DNA of 64,000 nt from a bacterium (GTDB lineage: Bacteria; Planctomycetota; Planctomycetia; Isosphaerales; Isosphaeraceae), in assembly GCA_016125085.1 (NCBI GenBank), contig WGMM01000007.1, forward strand, positions 186,001 through 250,000. The letters are read 5' to 3'. Under the pieces are notes generated by a model. It was not told where the DNA came from, ran no database searches, and worked only from the letters and a program-made list of their open reading frames with translations. A program made the translations under genes and the position numbers. Below are positions 29,336 to 38,947 of the stretch, piece by piece; the first letter of the stretch is position 1, and every line of letters begins with the position of its first letter.

Positions 29336-32300
29336 TCAGGCAATCGCCTGGCCTGATCGCGCCGGGCCGTTCGAACGCCGCAGGCACACGGCGTAAATCG
29401 CCGGCAGCACGAACAGGCTGAAGGCCGTGGCCGTGAGCACACCGCCGATCACGACCGAAGCGAGGGGCCGCTGCACTTCGGCGCCTGGGGCGTCGTTGAT
29501 CGCCATCGGCACGAAGCCGACGCTCGCGACGAGTGCCGTCATCACGATCGTGCGCATCGTCACCAGTGAAGTCTCAGTGATCGCGGCTCGGACCGATTCG
29601 ACACCTTCAGCCAGTTTTTCACGCAGGGCCGAGACGAAGACCATGCTCGACAGCACCGAAACGCCGGAAAGCGTGATGAACCCGACCGCCGCGGGAATCG
29701 ACAACGGCATCTCCCGAACCACAAGGGCCGTGATCCCGCCGATCGTGGCGAACGGCACGCTCAGGAACAGGATCAGAGTATCGAGAAGATTCCGATAGCT
29801 CATATACAGCAGAACAAGGATCAGGAATAGGGCGATCGGCACGACGATCACGAGTCGTTTCTGGGCTCGCTGCATGTTCTCGAACTGTCCGCCCCAGTCG
29901 ATCCGGAAGCGGTCTTCAGGCAATTCCAGGCTCTCGCCGATTCGCTTTTGAGCTTCCGTCACGAAACTACCGACATCACGGCCGCGCACGTTGCACTGGA
30001 CGGTCACCCGCCGTTCGCCCCACTCACGTGAAATCAGTTTCGGGCCCTTGATCATTTCGACCTTCGCCACCCGTTCCAGCGGAATCTGTTCTCCACCGGC
30101 TCCGGGAATGAGGATCGAACCGATCGAGGCCGGGCTGTCGCGCCAGCGTTCCGGCAATCGCACCACCAGTGGAAAGCGCAGTTGCCCTTCGACGATCTCG
30201 CCCAGCGATTTGCCGCCGACCGACTCCACGACGTCAAGCACAGATTGCGCTGCGATCCCGTATCTCGCGATCGCTTCCTGATCGATCCGGATTCGCAGAA
30301 TCGGCTGCCCCATCACCTGCTCGGTGGCCACGTCGGCACTGCCCGGCACATCTTTGAGGATCTTCTGCAATTCCGCGGCTTTCGTCACCAGCTCGTCGAG
30401 ATCCTTGCCGTAGAGCTTGATGGCCACGTCGGCACGTACGCCCGAGACCATCTCGTTGAGCCGCTGCTCGATCGGCTGGGTGATCCACACGATCTGACCC
30501 TGCATATCGTCCACGGCCGCCAGGATTTTCTCCGACAACTCGCTTTGCCGCTTCGCTCGCTTCCACTGCTCACGCGGCTTGAGCGCCACGAACATGTCCG
30601 AAGACTCCATGCTGCCCACTTCCGTGGCCACTTCAGGAGTGCCCACGCGTGTCCACACACGGGCGATCTCGTCCGGAAACTCGGCCAGCAGCGTTCTCTC
30701 CATCTGCGTGTTCAAGACTGCGGACCGCTCCAGGCTCGTCCCCGGAGCCCGCACGATACCGATGACGATATCGCCCTCCGAAAGCCGCGGCACGAATTCC
30801 GTGCCGAGACGCGATCCCGCCGAAACTGCCCATGCCAGGCAGGCCACCGCTCCGCCGATCGCGGCCCAGCGCAACCGCATCACCAGCCGAAGTGCCGGAC
30901 CGTACAGGAACGCGAGCACACGCACCAGGAACGAATCCTTCTCTTCGACCCGTTTCGGCAGCACGTAACTGGCCAGCACCGGCGTAAAGGTCAATGACAC
31001 GATCAGCGAGCCGATCAGGATGAAAATGACCGTCAGAGCCATCGGCCGGAACATTTTCCCCTCGACCCCTTCCAGCGAAAGGATCGGCAGGTAAACGATC
31101 ATGATGATCAACTGACCGAACACGGCGGGGTTACGCACCTCGATGGCGGCGTCCCGGATCATCGCCAGCCGCTCTTTGCCACGGGCCGTCGGATGATGGC
31201 CAAGCTTGCGCATGATGCTTTCGATCACCACGACGGAACTGTCCACCACGATCCCGAAGTCGATCGCCCCAAGGCTCAGAAGGCTCCCCGCGATGCTCCA
31301 GTACCACATGCCGCAGAAGCCGACGAAAAGCGAAAGAGGAATCGCCGCGGCCGCGATCAGCCCCGCCCGCAAATTCCCCAGCAGCAGAAACAGAATGACG
31401 ACGACGAAATACGCCCCCTCCGTCAGGTTCACGCGAACCGTGTCGATCACCTGACCGACAAGATGCGTTCTGTCATAAACCTTCTCGGCCTTCACTCCCT
31501 CTGGCAGCGATTCGACGATCCGCTCGTACCGCTCGACGAGATTCCCCGTCACTTCGTAACTGTTCTCGCCCAGCATCATGTAGCCGATGCCGAGCACGGC
31601 CTCGCCCTGTCCGTCGGCCGTCACAAGCCCGCGCCGAAGCTCTTCGCCCACGACCACCTCGGCGACGTCGCGCACCCGCACAGGAACCCCGTCGACGGCC
31701 TTGATCACGATGTTGCCGATCTGCCGTTCATCGATCGTCCTGCCCACGCCGTGCACCAGCAGTGCATCGCCCTGACGCACCAGATTGCCGCCCCCGACGT
31801 TCAGATTGTTGGAAGGCACCGCCCGCATCACTTCATCGAACGTCAGGCCGAAGCGAATCAACCGGTCCGGATCCAGCCGGATCTGATACTGCTTCTTGAA
31901 CCCGCCCCAGACGTTCAGCTCGGCGATTCCCGCGACGGACCGCAAACCCGGCTTGATCGTCCAGTCCTGCAACGTCCTCACATCCGTGAGGCTCATCGAC
32001 TCAGGCTTGAGAATGTATTGGAACACCTCTCCCAGCCCGGTCGAAACCGGCCCCATCTCGGGCCGGGGCACACCCGGCGGCAATTCCACGCCGCCCAGAC
32101 GCTCATTGACGACCTGACGGGCGAAGTAAATGTCCGTACCGTCCCGAAATGTCAGAACCACCTGCGAGATCCCGAAAAGCGACATCGACCGCATCGATTC
32201 CAGGCCCTTCATCCCGCCCAGGGCCAGCTCGATCGGAAACGTCACGGACCGCTCGACTTCCTCCGGCACCAGTGCCGGTGCCAGCGTGTTCACCTGAACC

Positions 32301-32437
32301 TGAACCGGTGTCGTGTCCGGAAACGCGTCGATATTCAGCGACGACATCGCCAGACCGCCTACCAGACACAACGCCACGGCCCCGGCGATCACCACCAGGC
32401 GATTCCGCAACGACCAGGAAATCAGATTCGCAAGCAT
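29336..32437 (-). CDS. Heavy-metal efflux RND transporter, inner-membrane pump (CzcA/CusA-like)
   Basis: 1033 residues, full length for the HME-RND family. The start at 32437 (MLANLISWSLRNRLVVIAG) follows an AAGGG site; an in-frame GTG 12 codons upstream is less likely. The TM4 proton-relay motif is present: GAIDFGIVVDSSVVVIESI with two Asp and a Glu. The N-terminal NIDAFPDTTPVQVQVNT and the two large periplasmic loops are intact. It pumps divalent metal cations (CzcA) or Cu/Ag (CusA) out of the periplasm or cytoplasm together with the adaptor encoded 106 bp upstream. No outer-membrane channel gene is adjacent. Metal specificity is unresolved. Confidence 0.94.
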   Translation of the reverse strand: MLANLISWSLRNRLVVIAGAVALCLVGGLAMSSLNIDAFPDTTPVQVQVNTLAPALVPEEVERSVTFPIELALGGMKGLESMRSMSLFGISQVVLTFRDGTDIYFARQVVNERLGGVELPPGVPRPEMGPVSTGLGEVFQYILKPESMSLTDVRTLQDWTIKPGLRSVAGIAELNVWGGFKKQYQIRLDPDRLIRFGLTFDEVMRAVPSNNLNVGGGNLVRQGDALLVHGVGRTIDERQIGNIVIKAVDGVPVRVRDVAEVVVGEELRRGLVTADGQGEAVLGIGYMMLGENSYEVTGNLVERYERIVESLPEGVKAEKVYDRTHLVGQVIDTVRVNLTEGAYFVVVILFLLLGNLRAGLIAAAAIPLSLFVGFCGMWYWSIAGSLLSLGAIDFGIVVDSSVVVIESIMRKLGHHPTARGKERLAMIRDAAIEVRNPAVFGQLIIMIVYLPILSLEGVEGKMFRPMALTVIFILIGSLIVSLTFTPVLASYVLPKRVEEKDSFLVRVLAFLYGPALRLVMRLRWAAIGGAVACLAWAVSAGSRLGTEFVPRLSEGDIVIGIVRAPGTSLERSAVLNTQMERTLLAEFPDEIARVWTRVGTPEVATEVGSMESSDMFVALKPREQWKRAKRQSELSEKILAAVDDMQGQIVWITQPIEQRLNEMVSGVRADVAIKLYGKDLDELVTKAAELQKILKDVPGSADVATEQVMGQPILRIRIDQEAIARYGIAAQSVLDVVESVGGKSLGEIVEGQLRFPLVVRLPERWRDSPASIGSILIPGAGGEQIPLERVAKVEMIKGPKLISREWGERRVTVQCNVRGRDVGSFVTEAQKRIGESLELPEDRFRIDWGGQFENMQRAQKRLVIVVPIALFLILVLLYMSYRNLLDTLILFLSVPFATIGGITALVVREMPLSIPAAVGFITLSGVSVLSSMVFVSALREKLAEGVESVRAAITETSLVTMRTIVMTALVASVGFVPMAINDAPGAEVQRPLASVVIGGVLTATAFSLFVLPAIYAVCLRRSNGPARSGQAIA

Positions 32438-32543
32438 GACCAGAACGCCCTTGAGGCTTGAAGACCGGATCACTCATAAATCGACACCGGAGACGAAACA
32501 CCGCCGCCGTCCTGGTTCATGAACCCGACGGCGTGTCGACGTC

Positions 32544-33944
32544 TCAAGGCTCACCCGCCTCGATCTTTCGTAACGACATCTGAGACTTAAGAATATGACT
32601 GCCGCGCCCGGCCACCTGACTCGTTCGGGGCAAGTTCGTCAGGATCTCGATCCCGACGGAATCCTCCAGTCCGGTTCGGACTTCGGCCGCCTGAAACGTG
32701 CGGTCGTCGCTCATCACGAATACGTACCGCTTGTCGCCATCGTCGTGCACCGCATCACGCGGAGCCACCAGTGCCGTGGTTCGCCCGCCGACCTCGATCG
32801 ATGCGACTCCGAATGTCCTCGCTCGCAGGGAATATTCCGAACCGTCCGACGAACCGGCTATCCGCGGCGAATTCGGAATCTCGCCTCTCACTTCCAGGGT
32901 CCGTTTCGCCTCATCCACTTCGCTCGCGATCCACACGAGATTCGAATCGACCGGCTCCTTCAAGCCATCGCCCTGAAACCGGAATTTCTGGCCAATGCGC
33001 AGCTTGTAAGCGTCTTCCTTGCGGACATTGAGCACAATCCACATTTTGCTGACGTCCGCGATCTCGAACAGTGGCCGGGCCGGCTCGACGACTTCGCCCA
33101 GTCCCACATCCCGGCCGATCACGACGCCGTCGAACGGAGCCGTCAGCGGAATCAGGTTCGAAGTGGACTGGGCCGTCCGGATCTCCTCGACGATCGATTC
33201 CGGCAAGCCCAGAAATCGTATCCGGGCAACACGTTCCACATCGCTCATGCCGGCGAATTCGTCGATGCTCACTTTCAGTCCCAAATTCAACAGAACCTGT
33301 TCTGCGTTCAATAGTTCGATCCGCGATTCCTGCGCTGAGAGCTTCGCTTCACGCAGTTGTCTTTGAGCGATCAGGTTCGAAACCGATTCGAGGATCCTCA
33401 CCGTCTCATCCCGGGATTGATTCACGGCCAGGGCGCTCAAAAACCGGGATTTCGCCTCGCCCACCTGAACCGACTCGATCAGGGCCAGCACGTCGCCCTT
33501 TTTCACGGCGTCGCCCAGCCGTTTCTCCACGCGCCAGACCTTGCCGGAAACCAGCCCCGAAACACAAGCCAGGTGATGCTGATCGAAATCGATCATGCCG
33601 TTGGCACGCACGATTTCGCCGATCGACCGCTCCTCCAGAGGCACGATCTCGATCCCGGAATCCCTGACCGCCTCCGGTGAATCGAACTTCAAGATGCCTG
33701 TCGATCCGCCGGCATCAGCACCGGCTGAGCCTAGGGAAGTTCCGCCAGCGGCGACTTCGTGCGTCGTCGTATGCCCGGCCTCCCCGTGATCCCCGTCATG
33801 TGCCCCGAGGCCGAATGTCCAATGCGTCGAGTGACCGAAGATTCCGATCGAAATCAGGCCGGCCAGTGTCACCAGCGACATGAAAGACGAAATCGCTCGA
33901 CGCTTCCAGGAAATCGGCACACCGGCCGAATCGCTCGCCGTCAT
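32544..33944 (-). CDS. RND efflux periplasmic adaptor (CzcB/CusB-like)
   Basis: 466 residues of the HlyD/membrane-fusion family. An N-terminal membrane anchor (~16-40) is followed by a His-rich segment (HDGDHGEAGHTTTHE) that may bind metal. The lipoyl/barrel-sandwich halves are DFDQHHLACVSGLVSGKVWRVEKRLGDAVKKGDVLALIES and LIPLTAPFDGVVIGRDVGLGEVV, flanking a coiled-coil hairpin (~160-240). Beta-barrel and membrane-proximal domains follow. An AGGAG site precedes the start. It is the first gene of the metal-export run (adaptor, pump, CDF). It would bridge the RND pump to an outer-membrane channel encoded elsewhere. Confidence 0.92.
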   Translation of the reverse strand: MTASDSAGVPISWKRRAISSFMSLVTLAGLISIGIFGHSTHWTFGLGAHDGDHGEAGHTTTHEVAAGGTSLGSAGADAGGSTGILKFDSPEAVRDSGIEIVPLEERSIGEIVRANGMIDFDQHHLACVSGLVSGKVWRVEKRLGDAVKKGDVLALIESVQVGEAKSRFLSALAVNQSRDETVRILESVSNLIAQRQLREAKLSAQESRIELLNAEQVLLNLGLKVSIDEFAGMSDVERVARIRFLGLPESIVEEIRTAQSTSNLIPLTAPFDGVVIGRDVGLGEVVEPARPLFEIADVSKMWIVLNVRKEDAYKLRIGQKFRFQGDGLKEPVDSNLVWIASEVDEAKRTLEVRGEIPNSPRIAGSSDGSEYSLRARTFGVASIEVGGRTTALVAPRDAVHDDGDKRYVFVMSDDRTFQAAEVRTGLEDSVGIEILTNLPRTSQVAGRGSHILKSQMSLRKIEAGEP

Positions 33945-34365
33945 CGAAGTGCTCCTGAATATTGCGGGGGTGAACGCCCCGGTTGAGCCAATGTACGCAC
34001 CGAATCGAGAATTGTTCGATCAATCCCGGGAATTTTTTCGAAACGACCCGGCATGTCTAAATCGGACCGATCCGGCCAATAATCCGCCTGGTGCCCGATG
34101 CGTCATCGACTCCTCTGTGACACATGCTTATGCATTCCCGCGAAAATTGCCGAAACGAACGCGCAAGAAAGACTCGAATCGTTTTTCGGGTTTCTCGTCT
34201 CACGATCGAACACGAACGATCGGGAAGTGTCATCCGCGAACGAATTCGAGTAATCTGATCGATCGAAACGGATCGATCGCCCCACCCGGCGGCCGACTTT
34301 CGATCTGCGAATCCCGGCCGGCCTGTGCCAGCCTTCGACTCTCAAACTCCGGAGCCACGCGACCG
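33945..34365. other. Divergent intergenic region
   Basis: About 420 bp between the metal-export adaptor gene and the HpcH/HpaI aldolase gene. It is densely packed with CGAT, TCGA and TTCGAA words, including a GATCGATCG pair around 34258-34280. Promoters for both sides are expected. I see no metalloregulator gene here. The reading frame that runs in from upstream of the aldolase has no coding character. Confidence 0.4.
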
Positions 34366-35163
34366 ATGTCCGCCCGAGTCAATCTCAGAGAACTGGTCCG
34401 CAACTCGGACCGCATCCTGTCCAGCATCCTCATCGGCCAGCTGTGCGATCCGAAGATCGTCGAAATCTGCGGCATGTCGGGCCATTTCGACATCGTCTGG
34501 TTCGACCAGGAACACTGCGGGCTCACCGTTTCGCAGATCGAACAGGCCGCCCGCGCCGCACGAGCCGTCGGAGTCCCTTCCTTCGTCAGACTTTACGCCC
34601 AGAACCACACGGACGTGATGCGGCCGCTCGAAGCCGGCTCCGACGGCATCATGGCCGCCATGGTCAAGTCGGCCGAAGAGACCCGCAAGATCGTCGAATG
34701 GGCCCGCTTCTATCCCCAGGGCATGCGGGGCATCAACGGCAGCGGCGTCGACGGCAAGTTCGGCGGTTACGCCAGCCGCGACGAATATTACGAAGAAGCC
34801 AACCGGCGGGCTTTCGTGGCGATCCAGATCGAAACGGCCGAGGCCCTTGCGGAAGTGAAGCAGATCGCCGAAGTGCCCGGCGTCGACATGCTCTTCGTCG
34901 GGCCCGCTGACCTGAGCCAGGCCCTGGGCATCCCGGGCCAGTTCGACAACCCGAAACTCTGGGACGCCATCCAGCGCGTCGCCTCGGCCTGCGAATCGGC
35001 CGGTGTACCCTGGTCGGCCCTGGCCGTGGGCAAACCGATGGGCGAAAAGTTCCTGGAACTCGGCTGCCGGTTTCTGACCCATTCCGTCGACGTCTGGCTG
35101 GTGCGTTCAGGGCTCGACGAACTGGCCCGCACGTGGAACCCGATGCTCGGCCGGGATCGTTGA
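34366..35163 (+). CDS. HpcH/HpaI family aldolase
   Basis: 265 residues, a metal-dependent class II aldolase that cleaves or forms 4-hydroxy-2-oxo acids to pyruvate plus an aldehyde. The start at 34366 (MSARVNLRELVRNSD) follows a GGAG site 11 bases upstream. Family signatures are FDIVWFDQEHCGLT (catalytic His), SFVRLYAQNHTDVMRPLEAGSDGIMAAMV, the metal ligand Glu in VAIQIETAEAL and Asp in LFVGPADLSQALGIPG. The length and order are standard. The true substrate may be a sugar-acid-derived compound. It is followed by a 260-bp gap and then tex. Confidence 0.93.
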   Translation: MSARVNLRELVRNSDRILSSILIGQLCDPKIVEICGMSGHFDIVWFDQEHCGLTVSQIEQAARAARAVGVPSFVRLYAQNHTDVMRPLEAGSDGIMAAMVKSAEETRKIVEWARFYPQGMRGINGSGVDGKFGGYASRDEYYEEANRRAFVAIQIETAEALAEVKQIAEVPGVDMLFVGPADLSQALGIPGQFDNPKLWDAIQRVASACESAGVPWSALAVGKPMGEKFLELGCRFLTHSVDVWLVRSGLDELARTWNPMLGRDR

Positions 35164-35425
35164 CGAACCGAAATCCTCCAGCGGTCATGCATGCGTGCAG
35201 GCCGCTGGTCGGGAGTCGGTTACGACAATCCCGGCGGCACGAAATTCCTTGGAGAATCCTGCGAATCGGACTGTTGTGGCTTGACACGCCACGGATAAGC
35301 TGTTTAGGTAATAACGGCTTTTTGCATCTTGACTTCGGCTGCTGACCAGGCCGTGACGTTCAAGAGGCGGCGCGTATCGCTTGCCGACAAGGTCGAATCT
35401 AGACGGAATTGACGGGCAGCTCTCG

Positions 35426-38400
35426 ATGGATACCCTTTTTCCGGTGGACCTCGGACGTATCGCTCAGGACCTGCAGATCCGCAAGGTCCAGGTAGAGAGC
35501 GTCGTGGAGTTGTTGGACGAGGGCAATACCGTTCCGTTCGTCACGCGTTACCGCAAAGAACGAACCGGCGGCCTCAACGAAGTCCAGATTCGCGAAATCC
35601 GGGCCCGTGTCCAGAAAATTCGCGACCTCAACGAACGCAAGCAGACGATCCTGAAAGCCATCGAGGCCCAGGGGAAACTGACGGACGATCTGCGCGAGCT
35701 GATCCGGGCGACCGAAAACCCGAAGAAGCTCGAGGATCTTTACCTTCCCTATAAACCGAAAAAACGCACCAAGGCAGGCGAAGCCCGCGAAAAAGGCTTC
35801 GAGCCGCTGGCTCTCAAGGTCTGGAACCGCGACGAATCCCTCAGCGACATCACCGAAGCCGCGAAGGAATATCTCAACCCCGAAAAGGGTGTCGAAACGG
35901 TCGAACACGTTCTTGAGGGCGTCAAGCACATTCTGGCCGAAGCCATCAGCGAACTGGCCCTGATTCGCGACGCCGCCCGTAAGGTCGTCTGGCGCAGCGG
36001 CAAGATCGCGACCGTCAAAAACGAGAACGTCGACGAAGCCAAGGGTACCGAATACCGCGACTATTTCGCCTATTCCGAACCGCTCCAGAACGTGCCGCCG
36101 CACCGGGTCCTCGCCTTCAACCGGGGCGAGAAAGAGGGCGTCCTGAAAATCCGGCTCGAAGTTCCCACGGAAGAATTCCAGCGCGCCGTGCTCGATAACC
36201 TGCCGCTGGAAGGGCACCCTCAGTCCGCCACGTTCCGCGAAGCCGCACTCGACGCACTCGAGCGCCTTCTGCGTCCGAGCCTCGAACGCGAAGTGCGTCG
36301 CGACCTTTCCGAATCGGCCGAAAAACACGCCGTGGAAGTCTTCGCCCGAAATCTTCGCAGCCTTCTGCTTCAGCCCCCCGTCGCACCCCAGGTGATCCTG
36401 GCGATCGATCCGGGCTTCCGAACCGGATGCAAGGTCGCCGTTCTCGACGAACACGGCAACCTCCTGGAACACACCGTCATCTATCCGCACCCGCCGCAAA
36501 ACCGGCGGCATGAAGCCAAGATGACGCTCAAGGATCTCGTCGGGAAGCACAAGGTCGAGGCTGTCGCGATCGGTAACGGAACCGCCTGCCGCGAAACCGA
36601 AGAACTCGTGGCCGAGATGATCGCCGAAGGCACGCACTTCCACGAATCCGGGATCACGGTCGAAAACTACGTGCCTCCCGTCGTCGAAACGCCCGCCGCC
36701 GAACCGGAATCGACGGAAACGCCCGAGCCGGAATCGACGCAAACCGCCGAGGTTACGGCTTCCGAAACGCCAGACGAAATCAAGGAACCGACTGCTTCTG
36801 CGGATACCGCGCCCACGGAATCGCCTGCCGAATCCGGGGAATTGACCGACGCGTCGATTCCGCCGATTTCCGGAGGAGCCCCCGAGGAAGACGAAACCCC
36901 GCTGCCGGATCCTGCGACCCAGCTCCCGGAACCTGAAACCGCTCACGAAGCCCAGCTTCCGGCACCGACGGATTCCGAAGAAACGCTCGTGGCAGCACTG
37001 GCGTCCGAATCGTCCTGGGCACCGCTCGACGTTTCCGGTTCCGTGGAATCGGCTTCCAGCGAAACATCGACTGCCGAAACAGCCGAAGGTGCCAGCGGCG
37101 AAACCACAATCGCATCGACCTCGGACACTCCGCCAGCGGCCCAAGCCTTCTCGAGCCTGACGAGCCTGCCCAAGGGTCTCGAACCCAAGGAAGAAAAGCC
37201 CAAGGCCGAGAAAAAGCCGCCGAAGGACAAATCACGCGGCGATCGGCGAGATCGCGGTCCGAAAGGGCCCAAGCCGCAGCCGCCCCAGCCTCCGCCGCCA
37301 CCGGCGCCGCACGTGGCCGACCCTGTCCTCGCCGATCTGAGCTACGTGATCGTCAACGAGTCGGGTGCAAGTGTCTATTCGACCAGCAATATCGGTCGCG
37401 AAGAGTTCCCGGATTACGACGCCACCCTGCGCGGCGTGATCTCGATCGGCCGCCGGCTGCTCGACCCGCTTTCCGAACTGGTCAAGATCGACCCTCAGAA
37501 CATTGGCGTCGGTCTGTACCAGCACGATGTCCACGCGAAGACGCTCAAGGAGACGCTCGAGTCGATCGTCGAAAGCTGCGTGAACTTCGTCGCCGTGGAC
37601 ATGAACACCGCCAGCGTTCCGCTGCTCCGGCACGTCGCGGGGCTGAACCAGCTCACGGCCCGGCGGATCGTCGAACGCCGTCAGGAAAAGGGCCCCTACA
37701 CGAGCCGCGACCAGATTCAGGAAATCGAAGGCGTCGGCCCGGCGACTTTCACCCAGGCCGCGGGCTTCCTGCGGATCCATGAGCCCGCCAACCCGCTGGA
37801 CAACACCTGGGTCCACCCGGAAAGCTATGAGACCGCCACACGACTGCTCGAAAATCTCGGTTTCGCCCTGGATTCCCTGAAGGATAAAGAGAAGATCGCA
37901 GAACTGCGCGAGAAGCTCAGTGCCCTCAACCTGGAAGCCACGGCGGCGGAACTGGGCGTCGGCGTCCCGACACTGGACGACATCTGTGCCGCTCTGGCCC
38001 GGCCCGGCCGCGACCCGCGGGAAGATCTGCCCAAGCCGATTTTCAAGCGTGGCATTCTGAAGCTGGAAGATCTTCAGTCGGGCATGGAACTCAAGGGCAC
38101 CGTACTCAATGTGGTCGACTTCGGCGCATTCGTCGATATCGGCCTGAAGGATTCGGGCCTGGTTCACATCAGCCAGTTGGCCAACCGGTACGTGAAGAGC
38201 CCGCACGACGTCGTCTCCGTCGGAGATGTCGTCACGGTCTGGGTCCTTGGCGTCGATAATGACCGCAAACGCGTTTCGCTGACGATGGTCGCCCCGGGCA
38301 CCGAGCGTGAACGTCCCCGTCCGGGCGACGGCCCGCGCCGGGACCGTGGTCCAGGCTCAGCCGAAGGGCAATCGCGCGGGCCTCGACGAGACCGACCGGC

Positions 38401-38749
38401 CGGAGGCGGTGGCGGTGGTGACCGCCGCGGCCCGGGCCGAGACGAAGGCGGCCAGGGTGGTCAGTATCGGGGCGAAGGGCAGGGCGGCGGCCGTTCACGT
38501 TACGGCCGTGGCAGCCAGCAGGGTCAGCATCGGTCCGGTGGATACTCGCAAGGCCAGCAACGGCCGAACCGCCCGTCCCGGCCAGCGGAGCCGGCCAAGC
38601 CACTTTCCGAAAAGGAAATCACAGGGGCCGTGCCGCTTCGCTCGTTTGGCCAGCTCAAGCAATTCTTCGACAAGCGTGACACGCCGCAATCACCTGGTGA
38701 AGCGGCCGATTCCGGCGCTCCGGAATCGCCATCGGCCTCGTCCGAGTGA
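35426..38749 (+). CDS. tex: Tex-family RNA-binding transcription accessory protein with a large insertion
   Basis: 1107 residues from the ATG at 35426; a TTG 15 codons upstream is an alternative. Tex is about 780 residues in most bacteria. The N-terminal helical Tex domain is present (FVTRYRKERTGGLNEVQI). The YqgF RNase-H-like part starts at ILAIDPGFRTGCKVAV (~325) and is interrupted at about 405-635 by a Pro/Glu/Thr/Ala-rich then Lys/Arg-rich segment, resuming at VIVNESGASVYSTSN. The HhH region (~740-785) and S1 domain (~883-955) follow. An RG/G-rich tail (~960-1050) is a second RNA-binding-like extension. It probably affects transcription or RNA metabolism as in other Tex proteins. Confidence 0.93.
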   Translation: MDTLFPVDLGRIAQDLQIRKVQVESVVELLDEGNTVPFVTRYRKERTGGLNEVQIREIRARVQKIRDLNERKQTILKAIEAQGKLTDDLRELIRATENPKKLEDLYLPYKPKKRTKAGEAREKGFEPLALKVWNRDESLSDITEAAKEYLNPEKGVETVEHVLEGVKHILAEAISELALIRDAARKVVWRSGKIATVKNENVDEAKGTEYRDYFAYSEPLQNVPPHRVLAFNRGEKEGVLKIRLEVPTEEFQRAVLDNLPLEGHPQSATFREAALDALERLLRPSLEREVRRDLSESAEKHAVEVFARNLRSLLLQPPVAPQVILAIDPGFRTGCKVAVLDEHGNLLEHTVIYPHPPQNRRHEAKMTLKDLVGKHKVEAVAIGNGTACRETEELVAEMIAEGTHFHESGITVENYVPPVVETPAAEPESTETPEPESTQTAEVTASETPDEIKEPTASADTAPTESPAESGELTDASIPPISGGAPEEDETPLPDPATQLPEPETAHEAQLPAPTDSEETLVAALASESSWAPLDVSGSVESASSETSTAETAEGASGETTIASTSDTPPAAQAFSSLTSLPKGLEPKEEKPKAEKKPPKDKSRGDRRDRGPKGPKPQPPQPPPPPAPHVADPVLADLSYVIVNESGASVYSTSNIGREEFPDYDATLRGVISIGRRLLDPLSELVKIDPQNIGVGLYQHDVHAKTLKETLESIVESCVNFVAVDMNTASVPLLRHVAGLNQLTARRIVERRQEKGPYTSRDQIQEIEGVGPATFTQAAGFLRIHEPANPLDNTWVHPESYETATRLLENLGFALDSLKDKEKIAELREKLSALNLEATAAELGVGVPTLDDICAALARPGRDPREDLPKPIFKRGILKLEDLQSGMELKGTVLNVVDFGAFVDIGLKDSGLVHISQLANRYVKSPHDVVSVGDVVTVWVLGVDNDRKRVSLTMVAPGTERERPRPGDGPRRDRGPGSAEGQSRGPRRDRPAGGGGGGDRRGPGRDEGGQGGQYRGEGQGGGRSRYGRGSQQGQHRSGGYSQGQQRPNRPSRPAEPAKPLSEKEITGAVPLRSFGQLKQFFDKRDTPQSPGEAADSGAPESPSASSE

Positions 38750-38947
38750 TCATGTTCGGCCCGGCGTCAGACCTGTCGATCAGTCCGTTCAGGTCGGCTC
38801 CCCCTGACCGGCCAGATACAATGAGTCTGAAGAGGCTGCGAGAATCTTCGAAGCACGCCTCTTTCGTCGCGTGCTTCGGAATGCGATTTCTGACCGGGTG
38901 GGTGACCTTGCCGCACCTGCCCATGTTTCCTGAGTCCGCCTGATCAC

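Noticed and set aside
35178..35208. CCAGCGG/CCGCTGG inverted repeat after the aldolase gene
   Set aside because: Only 7 bp with a long loop and no T tract; not enough for a terminator.
35399..37144. 581-residue minus-strand ORF opposite tex
   Set aside because: Phe/Arg/Gly-rich composition is the mirror of Glu-rich tex codons; no motif and no RBS.
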